The notes under the pieces are model-generated. The model made no database searches, was not told where the DNA came from, and saw only the letters and a program-made list of their open reading frames with translations. Positions 20,858 to 30,440 of a stretch of 64,000 nucleotides of DNA are shown here, piece by piece. The position numbers and the translations under genes are program-made. The first letter of the stretch is position 1, and each line of letters starts with the position of its first letter. The DNA comes from Draconibacterium sp. (GTDB taxonomy: Bacteria > Bacteroidota > Bacteroidia > Bacteroidales > Prolixibacteraceae), in NCBI GenBank assembly GCA_016705335.1, contig JADIYN010000011.1, forward strand, positions 62,001 through 126,000, given 5' to 3'.

Positions 20858-22809
20858 ATGGCACAAATGAGAACAATTTTAACGCTGACAACCATTCTGT
20901 GCTTCTGTATTGGAGTTGCACAAACCAAACAAGACAATCTTTTACGGATAAAATACAACAACCCCGAACTGCAATCAGCCGATTTGGGCGTCGGGCTCTG
21001 GGCATGGCCTTTCGCGGTGGATTTTGATAAAGACGGTGATTTGGATTTGCTTGTTAACTGTCCCGATAAACCATTTAACGGTTTGTGGTTTTTTGAAAAT
21101 ACAACCGGTGGCAAAAATCCTGTTTTGAAGTCTCCAGTTAAACTTGCTAAAAGTCAGCGAAACCTTCAACTCTCAGTTGAAAATGGTGAATATGTGGCAA
21201 TGACCCCCAACGTTAAATACCCCAGCTTTTTCAAAACATTCTATCAAAAACCGATACACTTTTTACAAAGGATTTTTTTGCAGAAATAATCAAGGATCCA
21301 CGTTTCAATTTGTGGCGTTATGTCGATTATGAAAATGATGGCGACCTTGATATAATTATTGCAATTGATGACTGGACCGATTATGGTTGGGACAATGCTT
21401 TCGACAAAAACGGGGTGTGGACAAATGGCCCTTTGCACGGAACAGTTTATTTGATTGAACAAACAAAACCAGGCGAATATGCCAAACCTGTACATATAAA
21501 TGCAGGCGGAAAACCGATTGAAAATTTCAGCATTTCGGGCGCAAATTTCGAAGATTTTGACGGAGATGGCGATCTCGATATTATTATTGGCGAATTTGTT
21601 GACCGGCTTTCGTGGATTGAAAATACAGGAACACGCACAAAACCCGAATATGCAGCGCCAAAATTCATAAAAATAAACGGCGAAATACTTCACCTCGACC
21701 TTGAAATGATTGTGCCAACAACAGCAGATTGAGACAAGGACGGCGACATGGATCTTATTGTTGGAATTGAAGACGGACGTGTTGTCTTTCTTGAAAATAC
21801 AGGAAAAAAAGATATTGACGGTCCGGTTTTTAAGCTTCCGGTTTATATTCAGCAGGAACCTGAATATTTAAAATTCGGTGCACTTGTTACGCCGTTTAGC
21901 ACCGACTGGGATAATGATGGAGATGAAGACCTGATTTGCGGAAATACGGCAGGTCATATTGGATTTATTGAAAACCTTGGAGGAGGAAGTTCACCAAAGT
22001 GGGCAAAACCTGTTTATCTTGAAGCAGATGGAGAAACCATTTTAATTCTGGCCGGTGAAAACGGGTCAATTCAGGGTCCCGCCGAACAAAAATGGGGTTA
22101 CACTACCCTGTCGGTTGCCGACTGGAACGGCGATGGATTAAAAGATATTATTTACAATTCGATTTGGGGGAAAGTAGAATGGTTCGAAAATACCGGCACA
22201 AAAAACAAACCTAAACTAACAAAATCGAAACCTGTTGAAGTTGAATGGATGGGAACAAATCCAAAACCAGCATGGAACTGGTGGAACCCCGAAGGGAAAA
22301 ACCTTGTTACTCAATGGAGAACAATTCCTTATGCCATCGACTGGAACAGTGACGGATTAATGGATTTAATCATGCTCGACCATGAAGGATATTTGTGTTT
22401 TTGGGAGCGGTTTAAAGAAAACGGCAACCTTAAATTAAAACCCGGGCAAAGAATATTTACTGCAGAAGAAAACAGCACTTTTACCAATCAATTTACAAAC
22501 GATGAAAACGGTTTGTTACGTTTAAACACAAAAGAAGCCGGTGGATCAGGGAGAAGAAAATTCTGTATTGTTGATTGGGATCGCGATGGAAAATTGGATA
22601 TACTTGTAAACAGTGTAAATATTAATTTTCTGCGGAATAAAGGAACAAAAAACGGATTGGTTGTACTTGAAGATATGGGAACACTTTCAGATAAAATACT
22701 GGCAGGCCACTCAACTTCTCCAACCTTAGTTGACTGGGATAAAAACGGAATTCAGGAATTGCTTATTGGCGCTGAAGACGGACACTTTTATCTTTTGGAG
22801 AATAAATAA
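20858..22809 (+). CDS. secreted FG-GAP/VCBS repeat protein, one frameshift and one in-frame TGA
   Basis: About 650 residues, exported (hydrophobic TLTTILCFCIGVAQ at the N-terminus). It contains about nine calcium-binding DxDxDGxxD loops of FG-GAP/VCBS type, for example DFDKDGDLDLL, DYENDGDLDII, DFDGDGDLDII, DWDNDGDEDL, DWNGDGLKDI and DWDRDGKLDIL, spaced 50-90 residues apart, forming an integrin-like beta-propeller. A frameshift falls near 21285. At 21730-21732 a TGA stands exactly where the repeat motif needs Trp (TTAD-stop-DKDGDMDLIVG), and the same frame continues for another 354 codons. These proteins are common in Bacteroidota glycan loci, probably as surface binding or scaffold modules; no catalytic motif is visible. 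Confidence 0.85.
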
Positions 22810-22887
22810 GAAAACAGAATTGATTAATTGAAGTCAATTAATTTAAAAACAAAGATTTAGAAAAATAAAAACCAACAATTTAAGCTT

Positions 22888-23885
22888 ATGAAAAATTTAG
22901 TTATTCAATTTTTCCGTTTGAAAACCGCAGTAAATCTTATTCTTTTTTTTATTCTTTTTTTATTGATCCCCAAAATGAATATAGCACAGGAAAGAATTAC
23001 CAACGCCGAAAAACTCGGTTTCACAAAAGGAAAGAAAATATTATTGCTGCACTGCGATGATGCCGGAATGTGCGAAGAAGCAAACATCGCGGTTCAATCA
23101 TACATTCTAAAGGGTGATGTTTTGTCGGCTGCAGTAATGATGCCCTGTCCAAACGCAGAAGAAATGGTAGAGTGGGTAAAAAAACACCCAACTGCCGATA
23201 TTGGAGTTCACCTCACCCTTACAAGTGAATGGAAAAAATATCGCTGGACAACCATTACCGATCCGGAAAAAGTACCCGGATTGATTGACCCTGAAGGCAA
23301 AATGTGGCACGAAGTTCCTGATGTAGTAATGCATGCCACACCAAAAGAGGTGGAAATTGAAATACATGCCCAAATTGATAAAATGATTCAAATGGGACAG
23401 AGGCCATCACACATTGATACGCACATGGGAACCTTGTATGGTTCGCCTGAATATGCAAAAGTTTTCTTTGAAACAGCTGTAAAATATAATATTCCGGCTA
23501 ATGCAATCGATTTGTCGGACAAAGATGTTGCCGACTATTACCGCGCTGCCGGTTACCCGATAAACAATGAAATGATTAAATATCTGGAAGTTTATCCGCT
23601 GCCAAAACTCGACAATTTTACAAGCGCACCTGATGGAAAATCATACGAAAACAAAAAAGAAAATTTCATAAAACTGGTGCAGTCATTAAAATCGGGCTTA
23701 CAGAAATCATTTTTCACCCTTCAATTCTTACAGAAAACCTGAAAAGCATAACAGGTTCTGCACAACAAAGAGCCTGGGAAGCACAAATGTTTTCAGATCC
23801 GGAAATTAAACAGTTTTTTAAAGACAATGATATTGAAATCACAACCTGGACTGATATTATGAAACGGTTCAATACTAAAAAATAA
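22888..23885 (+). CDS. ChbG/YdjC-family carbohydrate deacetylase, secreted, frameshifted
   Basis: Polysaccharide deacetylase of the ChbG/HpnK (YdjC) family, about 332 residues, preceded by a strongly hydrophobic signal segment (NLILFFILFLLIPKM). The metal-binding motifs are visible: LLHCDDAGMCEEANIA (the paired Asp), GVHLTLTSEWKKYRW (His) and PSHIDTHMGTLYG (His-x-x-x-His). A frameshift near 23700 turns LKSGL into a false end; the other frame continues EIIFHPSI, the last conserved His segment, and ends with WTDIMKRFNTKK at 23885. Cytosolic ChbG removes an acetyl group from chitobiose; this version is exported and likely removes acetyl groups from an N-acetylated sugar in the target glycan. It is 12 bases upstream of the GH92 gene. 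Confidence 0.87.
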
Positions 23886-23896
23886 AACTTATCAAT

Positions 23897-26131
23897 ATGA
23901 AAACCAAAACGTTAATGATAGTTTCGGCATTTTATTTTGCTGAATGCCTGCCAAAAAAGTGAAGACAAAACCACACTTGTTGATTACGTCGATCCAACAA
24001 TTGGCAATGTGGGAATTTTACTCCAGCCAACCCGGCCAACAACGCAACTGCCAAATCAGATGATCAGAATGCATCCTGTCAGAGCCGATTACATTGATGA
24101 CCAAATCAGTTTTTTCCCTTTAACAATGGCATCTCACAGAAATGGCGAATTATTTGGCATTTTGCCCGGAACCGGAAATATTGAAACAGGAACCTGGAAA
24201 ACAGACAAACCTATGATCACCAGCTTGAAATAACCAAACCATTTTATTATTCAACCTACCTGATTGATGAAGATATTACAACCGAATTTGTGCCCGGTAT
24301 TAAAACGGGTTTCTTTCGTTTTACTTTTCCTGAAAACGGCGAAAAAAGAATTCGTTTTAACCTTGTAAATAAAGGTGAATGGAAACCCGTTTCAGCGAAA
24401 TCTTTTACCGGAACAGAGGAATTTCAGGGAATGAAAGCTTTTGTTTACGGCGAATTCGATATTGAACCAAATGTGTTAATTGATGAAAACGGTTCATCGT
24501 TGCAGCCTGTTGAAAAACCTGTTGCATGGTTCAATTTCACAGAAAGTAAAAATAAAATAATTCAGTTTAAATATGCCATTTCGTTTATCAGTGCCGAACA
24601 GGCTGAAAAAAACCTGAGGAATGAAATTCAGGATTGGGATTTTGAGAAACTTGTTGAAAGCGGAAAGGAAATCTGGGAAAATGCCCTGGGAAAAATTCAG
24701 GTAAAAGGTGGCACAGATGCGCAAAAACGCAGTTTCTACACGGCTTTGTACAGAACTTATGAACGTATGATATACATTAGTGAGGATGGAAAATACTACA
24801 GTGCATACGATCATAAAATCCATGAATCAGACCGCGACTTTTATGTTGACGATTGGGTTTGGGATACCTACCTGGTTCATCATCCATTGCGAATGATAAT
24901 AGATACAAAAAAGGAAAGTGATATGCTTGATTCATATGTAAATATGTATGAACAAGGTGGCTGGATGCCCCAGTTTCCAATACTTTACACTGATAATCCT
25001 GCCATGCACGGTTTTCATTCAACCATTGTTTTTCTTGACGCTTACCGTAAAAATATACGCGACTACGATGTTCAAAAAGCGTATGAAGGTATTCGAAAAA
25101 ATGCAACTGATGCAACAATGTTACCCTGGCGGAATGGCCCAAAAACTCCTCTTGATGATTTTTATCGTGAAAATGGATTTTTTCCTGCGCTGGCTCCCGG
25201 TGAAACTGAAACTTACCCTGAAGTACATGGTTTCGAAAAAAGGCAAAGTGTGGCGATTACGCTTGCTCACAGTTACGATGACTGGGCTTTGGGACAAATG
25301 GCAAAAGAACTGGGAAAAGAAGATGATTACAAGTATTTTAATGGTCGTGGCGCCAATTATCGCAACCTCTACAACCCGGAAACAAAACTGATGTGGCCAA
25401 AAAATGAAAAAGGTGAATGGCTTGATATCGACCCCAAATTTGATGGTGGAATGGGTGGACGCGATTATTATGACGAAAACAATGCATACACTTACCAGTG
25501 GCATGTGCAACAAGATATTCAGGGTTTGATAAAACTGATGGGCGGTCGTGAAGCGTTTGCAAAAACCCTCGACCAGCTGTACCGCGAACCACTTGGCAGG
25601 AGCAAATATGCATTTTATGCAAAATTCCCCGATGCCACAGGAAATGTTGGTCAGTTTTCGATGGGCAACGAACCAAGTTTCCATATTCCATATTTATACA
25701 ATTATGCCGGAGAACCATGGAAAACCCAAAAACGGATTCGTTTTCTTTTAGATGTTTGGTACAAAGACAATATTTTCGGTATTCCCGGTGATGAGGATGG
25801 TGGCGGAATGAGCGCATTTGTTGTATTCTCATCAATGGGATTTTATCCTGTAACACCGGGTTTACCAGTTTATACAATCGGCAGTCCGGTTTTTGAAGAA
25901 GTTAAAGTAAGCCTTGAAAATGGCAATACATTTACTGTTAAGGCAAATAAATGTTCAGTTGTGAATAAATACATTCAGTCGGCAAAATTTAACGGGCAAC
26001 CATTAACCAAAACATGGTTTACACACGAAGAACTGATGAACGGTGCAACACTTGAATTGGAAATGGGTCCAAAACCCAACAAAACCTGGGGATCGGCACC
26101 TGAAGATGCGCCGCCATCGGAATTGGAATAA
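23897..26131 (+). CDS. GH92 alpha-mannosidase lipoprotein, frameshifted
   Basis: Calcium-dependent exo-alpha-mannosidase of family 92, 745 codons. The start at 23897 opens a signal peptide that breaks near 23940; the next frame reads LNACQKSED, a lipobox. The N-terminal VDYVDPTIGNVG is the standard GH92 opening. A second frameshift near 24225 precedes YDHQLEITKPFYYS. The catalytic domain shows GGWMPQFP, NNAYTYQWHVQQDIQGL, GNEPSFHIPYLYNYAG with the acid Glu, and GIPGDEDGGGMSAFVVFSSMG with the base Asp. GH92 enzymes trim alpha-mannose from N-glycans or fungal mannans. With the GH38 enzyme at the left edge this gives two different mannosidases in the locus. Confidence 0.92.
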
Positions 26132-26132
26132 G

Positions 26133-26170
26133 AAGCCCCCTTCTGATTCCCCCGGAGGGGGAAGGCTTGG
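26133..26170. repeat. GC-rich intergenic palindromic element, copy 1
   Basis: Directly after the GH92 stop codon there is an imperfect inverted repeat with AAGCCCCC at one side, a central CCCCCGGAGGGGG hairpin, and GGCTT at the other. Its C- and G-runs stand out from the AT-rich surroundings. Similar elements occur at 45579-45610 and 45661-45736. It could also act as an mRNA stabiliser or weak terminator. Confidence 0.6.
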
Positions 26171-26227
26171 AAGAAAAAATAAAGAATATTGAATAAGAAA
26201 TGATGAATTAAATTTAAAAATAACAGT

Positions 26228-27478
26228 ATGAATTTCAGAAATTTGCTTTTTGCCATTTTTACTTCACTTTTGATTGTATCAGGATGTACCTCAAAAAAAG
26301 ATTTTAAAACCGATGTTGACACAAAACTAAAACCATGGACTAACCTCGAGTTTTACAACGATCCATCCAACTTTCAGTTTGCCATAGTTTCTGATCGGCA
26401 TGGCGGGATGCGGAGGGGCATTTTTGAAAAAGGGATAGAAAAAATCAACCTGATAATGCCCGAATTTGTAATGTGCGTAGGCGACCTGATTTCAGGATAT
26501 ACAACAGACACAGCAGAAATTGCACAACAATGGGACGAAGTAAACCAAATTATATCGGATTTGAAAATGCCATTTTTTTATCTGCCCGGCAACCACGATA
26601 TTACCAACAAGGTAATGCAAAAAGAGTGGGAAAAACGCTATGGAAAACGCTATTACAGCTTCAACTATAAAAACGTTTTGTTTTTGGTGCTGGATAGTAA
26701 TGATGACGAAGAATTCAACCTCACAAGGGAACAAACTGATTTCGTATTAAAAACTTTAAAAGAAAATGAAGATGTTCGCTGGACCTACCTTTTTATGCAC
26801 CACCCTATTTGGACTTACGACACCGGCGGCCGCTTCCAGGAAATTCAAACAGCCCTGCAAAACCGCAAACACTCGGTAATTGCAGGCCATGAACACCGTT
26901 ACCGGCACGAAGAAATAAACAACGCTAACTACTATGTACTTGCAACAACGGGTGCTGGTTCGGCCCTGCTTGGTGAAGCTTTCGGACAATTCGACCATAT
27001 TTCGTGGATTACCATGACCAACAACGGTCCGGTTATGGCAAACCTGAAACTCGATGGTATTTTGCCTCACGATGTGGCAACCGCAAAAAACCGGGAAATG
27101 GCCGAGCTACTTATTGCGAATTCAAAAATGGACCATCTTATAGTTTGTAGTTCTGACAAGAAATTTACAAATGGTAAACTTGCACTTCGTTTCAAAAATC
27201 CATCAGAAACAGATATGATTTTGAACCTGAATTTTTATCACCACCACCAGCTTCAAATCGAAATTCCTGAAAATGAAATTAAAATTCCGGCTGGAAGTGA
27301 AAAACAAATTGAAATTCCGTTCCATTCAACGAAACCACTTGATTATGATAAAATTGATTTGATTTGCACTGAATGGGAAATTAAATACGATGGTTCTGAA
27401 AACCAGAACTTTGCATTACAGGGAAAATCTCAATTTGCCGTTCAACCAGCTTCTCCTCTTCAATCAACTCAATTTTAA
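26228..27478 (+). CDS. metallophosphoesterase lipoprotein
   Basis: Intact 416-residue lipoprotein (signal ends at LIVSGC). The calcineurin-type blocks are all present: IVSDRHGGMRRG (first Asp and His), CVGDLISG, PGNHDI (Asn-His-Asp), MHHPIWTYD and AGHEHRYRHEE (His-x-His). The core covers residues 45-270. The last 130 residues form a beta-rich domain (LALRFKNPSETDMILNLNFYHHHQ), probably a C-terminal Ig-like module. It lies about 96 bases after the GH92 gene and closes the plus-strand glycan operon. It is a different subtype from the phosphoesterase at 7493-8462, which lacks this C-terminal domain. The substrate is unknown; mannose-phosphate decorations of fungal or host glycans are a possibility given the neighbouring mannosidases. 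Confidence 0.87.
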   Translation: MNFRNLLFAIFTSLLIVSGCTSKKDFKTDVDTKLKPWTNLEFYNDPSNFQFAIVSDRHGGMRRGIFEKGIEKINLIMPEFVMCVGDLISGYTTDTAEIAQQWDEVNQIISDLKMPFFYLPGNHDITNKVMQKEWEKRYGKRYYSFNYKNVLFLVLDSNDDEEFNLTREQTDFVLKTLKENEDVRWTYLFMHHPIWTYDTGGRFQEIQTALQNRKHSVIAGHEHRYRHEEINNANYYVLATTGAGSALLGEAFGQFDHISWITMTNNGPVMANLKLDGILPHDVATAKNREMAELLIANSKMDHLIVCSSDKKFTNGKLALRFKNPSETDMILNLNFYHHHQLQIEIPENEIKIPAGSEKQIEIPFHSTKPLDYDKIDLICTEWEIKYDGSENQNFALQGKSQFAVQPASPLQSTQF

Positions 27479-27770
27479 TCATGCAAAAAATTTTCCCTAA
27501 TTTTCCTCTGCGCGGGCCTGGCGCGGGTACTTTCCGATTCTTGGCAATTTTCGGTAACCCAAAGCCAAAGACAAATAAAGTTTTGCTTGCGAGGCAATTT
27601 CGGAAGTAACTATGGATCGTTTAGTAGGGGGGCGGTTTTATTCTTTGTATCTAATGTGGTTCACTTATGGGCCATTCAAGCGTTTTCTCCTTCCAATATT
27701 CCCAACATTGATTACATAGTATGTACGGATATCCTGCATTACTCCTATCTTTAGCCAAAACATTTAAATC
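27479..27770. other. intergenic stretch without a recognised gene
   Basis: This stretch of 292 bases holds a locally GC-rich patch (CTGCGCGGGCCTGGCGCGGG near 27508) and a G run near 27630. A 43-codon open frame begins at 27481, but it has no recognisable features. I see no tRNA, terminator or promoter that I can support. Confidence 0.4.
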
Positions 27771-28600
27771 ATGCAAATTCAGGTTATAAAAGGAAACGGA
27801 GAAGCTGCTTTTTTCGATACGGAAAAACTAAAGCAGGCGCTTCAAAATGCCGGTGCCGGTCCAAGTGAACAAAAAATGATTGCCACTGCAATTGAAAGCA
27901 AAATATATAATGGTATTTCAACAAAAGAAATCTACAAAATGGCTTTTGATTTGCTGAAAAGGGAATCGCTTAAAATTGCGGGTAGATACCGGCTTAAAAA
28001 TGCGATCATGGAGTTGGGTCCGACAGGTTTCCCGTTTGAAACATTTGTAGGAAAGATATTTGAAACCTTGGGTTACCAGGTTGAAACCGGTGTAATTGTA
28101 CAGGGAAAATGTGTACAGCATGAAGTTGATGTAATTGCACGAAAACCCGGCGAAATGTTAATGATTGAATGCAAATTTCACAGCGATAACCAAACAAAAG
28201 CAGCGTTCAGGTTCCACTTTATATTCAGTCGAGATACCTTGATGTAAAAGCCGCATGGGAATTGCAATACGGAAAAGATATCAAATACCGTGGCGGTGTG
28301 GTAACCAATACCCGTTTTAGTGATGATGCCGAAAACTATGGTAAATGTGCAGGGTTGCTTGTAATTTCATGGGATTATCCGGCTGATACAAGTTTGAAAA
28401 GCCTGATTGATAAAACCGGCCTCCACCCCATTACTTCGTTAATTTCGCTTACAAAAAAAGAGAAACAGTTTTTGCTTGAAAAAGGTGTCATTTTGTGTAA
28501 CCAGTTAAACGAAAACAAGCTATTGTTATTGGAAATTGGATTAACTGAAAATCAAATTAAAAAAGTTATCAGGGAAGCGGGGAATTTGATTGCTGACTAA
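27771..28600 (+). CDS. ATP-cone plus PD-(D/E)XK restriction-endonuclease-like fusion protein, frameshifted
   Basis: About 276 residues, cytoplasmic. Residues 1-90 match the ATP-cone nucleotide-sensing domain known from ribonucleotide reductases and NrdR: IQVIKGNGEAAFFDTEKLKQAL, then KIYNGISTKEIYKMAFDLL and RYRLKNAIMELGP. Residues 95-150 match an Mrr-like nuclease core: FPFETFVGKIFETLGYQV, HEVDVIARKPGEMLMIECKFH, giving D-(x)13-ECK, i.e. the PD-(D/E)XK catalytic set. A frameshift near 28230 precedes the second half (VKAAWELQYGKDIKYRGGVVTNTRFSDDA), which completes the nuclease fold, and a small helical C-terminus. It is a single-gene unit with no methyltransferase beside it. The fold calls are good; the biological role, perhaps a dATP/ATP-gated nuclease in defence or DNA repair, is not established by the sequence. 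Confidence 0.8.
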
Positions 28601-28983
28601 ATCAACAATTCGCATCAACCGTCCTTAAATTCTTTGCCAACTCATTCAAACTTTTGTCTGAATTAGGTTGTGAGAATTCAAGTTAATGTTATTTTACCCA
28701 GGTTCAAAATCTGGGTCACTCATATTTATCTTTCCTAATTCCGGGATCAATTACCACATGTTTTAAAAATTTTTCAATTTCACTGTTGTACGAGAAGCAG
28801 GTTTATAATTTCTCTTTTACAATTTTCGAAATAATATATTAAAAAGTTAATTTACAGCGATTTGAATATTTATATTTGCAGTTTAAATTAAAATAATTTT
28901 AGAATCAAAATAAATTATCGCTTGATAATTATTTTTAAAATGGAATAATTGATTGTGAAATATCTCCATTTTTTCAATATTTC
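28601..28983. other. 383-base gap: two hairpins and an orphan -7 element
   Basis: No gene is recognised. There is a perfect 6-bp stem with a 9-base loop at 28696-28716 (ACCCAG / CTGGGT), which resembles a tRNA T-arm but has no other tRNA parts. At 28871-28878 is TATATTTG on the plus strand, an exact TAnnTTTG match. At 28913-28936 a 7-bp hairpin (AATTATC / GATAATT) is followed by ATTTTT. The last two could bound a very short transcript, or they may be chance in AT-rich DNA. Confidence 0.3.
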
Positions 28984-29394
28984 CTATAAAATCTGGCAAA
29001 ATTCCAATCGCTCTCCATCAGGACCAAGTATATTGAAATACCTGCATCCGTTATCCCAAAAGTTTAAAAAAACAGGTTTGTCTTCAACAACCGAATAACC
29101 TTCATTTTTGAGCAGTAAAAATGTTTCATCAATATCATCAACATCAAAAGTAATGTGGTCAATTCGCCCATCTTTTCGTTGCTTCACACTGGTTAATTCA
29201 GGTTCAGGCATTTGATACAATTCAATTATTATTTCTTTGTGTTTCATCATCGAAACCTTGCCTTGTGCGCCTTCGTGCATAAACGTTGAATGCATCACCA
29301 TTTGAAAACCCAATCGTTCATAAAACACCCGTGAGATTTCAAGATCAACAATAGGCATTCCGATATGCTGTAAATGATTGATTTTTAAATTCAT
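28984..29394 (-). CDS. VOC-superfamily (glyoxalase/dioxygenase-like) protein
   Basis: Intact 136-residue cytoplasmic protein of the vicinal-oxygen-chelate fold. The two beta-alpha-beta modules are readable: LQHIGMPIVDLEISRVFYERLGFQ, then IDHITFDVDDIDETFLLLKNEGY. The metal-ligand positions are His in QHIG (residue 10), Glu in IIELYQ (about residue 58), His in DHITF (about residue 78) and Glu in ERLEFCQ near the end. That is the full set expected for a metal-dependent member such as lactoylglutathione lyase or methylmalonyl-CoA epimerase, but its short DGERLEF tail is generic and I cannot assign a substrate. It is transcribed alone and away from its neighbours in the accessory region. Confidence 0.85.
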   Translation of the reverse strand: MNLKINHLQHIGMPIVDLEISRVFYERLGFQMVMHSTFMHEGAQGKVSMMKHKEIIIELYQMPEPELTSVKQRKDGRIDHITFDVDDIDETFLLLKNEGYSVVEDKPVFLNFWDNGCRYFNILGPDGERLEFCQIL

Positions 29395-29561
29395 GTTTTG
29401 TCAATTTATTGTAATGATTAGCCGGATACTCGTTGGCTAATTGCAACAGAATGGTATTCATCTGTTGTTTGTGCAAAATACAAAAAGATGTGAGAATTAC
29501 GATCAACATTCTGCAATTGCAAGCAGGTTAATTGTTTTAGGGTTGCATTGAGCAAAACATT

Positions 29562-30262
29562 TTATGTTTTATTAAAAAATTTATCGTCTGTCCATTTCGA
29601 CGGGTTGTTTGCAATGTAATTTGATATCCGTTGAAACGACTCATCGTTTCGAATAATATTATCGTGAAAACGGGATTGCCAGGTAAAATTTAAATTGTTA
29701 TTCCGGGCAAATTTTGTAACCCCAATTTTGTAACCACGGATTATTGATGCCAGATTTTTTGATTGTGGCCCAAATTTGTTACCTGTTGTTGTGGTGGGTA
29801 TTGTTTGTATGGACGATATGGTGGGGTTGATTGGGTTGTTAATTGGGTTGTTGATGGCGTTGTTGATGGCGTTGTTAATTGGGTTGTTGATTGGGTTGTT
29901 GATTGGTAGAGACGCAAAATTTTGCGTCTCTACGGATGCGACACCGTTATCGCCACCAATATCAACAACATCACCATTTGTATTATCCGGTTTGTCAATA
30001 ATAATTATTCCATGCACATGATTTGGCATAACAACAAATTCGCCCAATTCAACAAACGGAAAATGGATTGGAATGTCCTTCCAACATTGATGAGCAATTT
30101 GCCCTATTTCCGACATAACCATTATACCCTTTTTAATTTCCCCAAAATAACATTCACGATGGGCGGTGCAGATGGTTACAAAATACATTGCATTTGACCC
30201 ATAATCCCAATTTTTAGACGGGCGGATGGAATACGGAATTTATTTTGAAATTTTTCGACCAT
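29562..30262 (-). CDS. REP-associated tyrosine transposase (RAYT, Y1_Tnp), frameshifted near the start
   Basis: IS200/REP-type HUH transposase of about 233 residues. The start at 30262 gives MVEKFQNKFRIPSARL; a one-base loss near 30213 precedes NWDYGSNAMYFVTICT, the usual first strand. The HUH motif is in VVMPNHVHGIIIID, and the catalytic Tyr is expected in FQRISNYIANNPSKW near the C-terminus. Between these conserved parts the protein has an unusual insertion: VETQNFASL, encoded by a perfect 28-bp palindrome, followed by seven repeats of INNP/INNA. The flanking parts (FGPQSKNLASIIRGYKIGVTKFA and FTWQSRFHDNIIRND) are typical RAYT. Single-copy, no terminal repeats seen next to it. Confidence 0.88.
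29825..29905. repeat. 12-bp tandem repeat array inside the RAYT gene
   Basis: About seven head-to-tail copies of a 12-base unit (consensus GGGTTGTTGATT, with AATT and GGCG variants) encode INNP/INNA repeats on the minus strand. Copy variants are paired in order (GATT, AATT, GATG, GATG, AATT, GATT, GATT). The unit length keeps the reading frame, so expansion or contraction would not break the gene. Confidence 0.9.
29906..29933. repeat. perfect 28-bp palindrome inside the RAYT gene
   Basis: GTAGAGACGCAAAA is followed immediately by its exact reverse complement, giving a 14-bp perfect inverted repeat with no loop. It abuts the 12-bp repeat array. On the coding strand it is in frame and encodes VETQNFASL plus one further codon. 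This is the size and form of the palindromic repeats that RAYT proteins mobilise. Confidence 0.92.
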
Positions 30263-30440
30263 AGTTGATTTATGATATTTTTATTCAGGCGGAAACTTCA
30301 TTTTTTTTCAAACGTGCTGTTTTTTTGTTTTAAAATACAGAGGAACCTGCAGGTCATCGTAGTTAACGGTGTGAAATGAAAGAACTAATAAAAAATGCTA
30401 TTTAAACCGCGCGGGAGCGAGGAGTTTATTAAAAACAGTT

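Noticed and set aside
21730..21732. TGA recoded as Trp (alternative genetic code)
   Set aside because: Intact genes here end at TGA with normal protein length (for example at 62582 and 63788), and TGG is used freely for Trp. A single base change is simpler.
25121..25684. 187-codon open frame antisense to the GH92 gene
   Set aside because: It is the shadow of a well-conserved GH92 gene, with no recognisable motifs of its own.
28696..28716. tRNA gene suggested by a T-arm-like hairpin with a TTCAAAA loop
   Set aside because: No acceptor stem, anticodon arm or CCA end is found on either side; the stem is just an isolated hairpin.
29825..29905. CRISPR array suggested by regular repeats
   Set aside because: The units are 12 bases, contiguous, without spacers, and lie in frame in a transposase gene.
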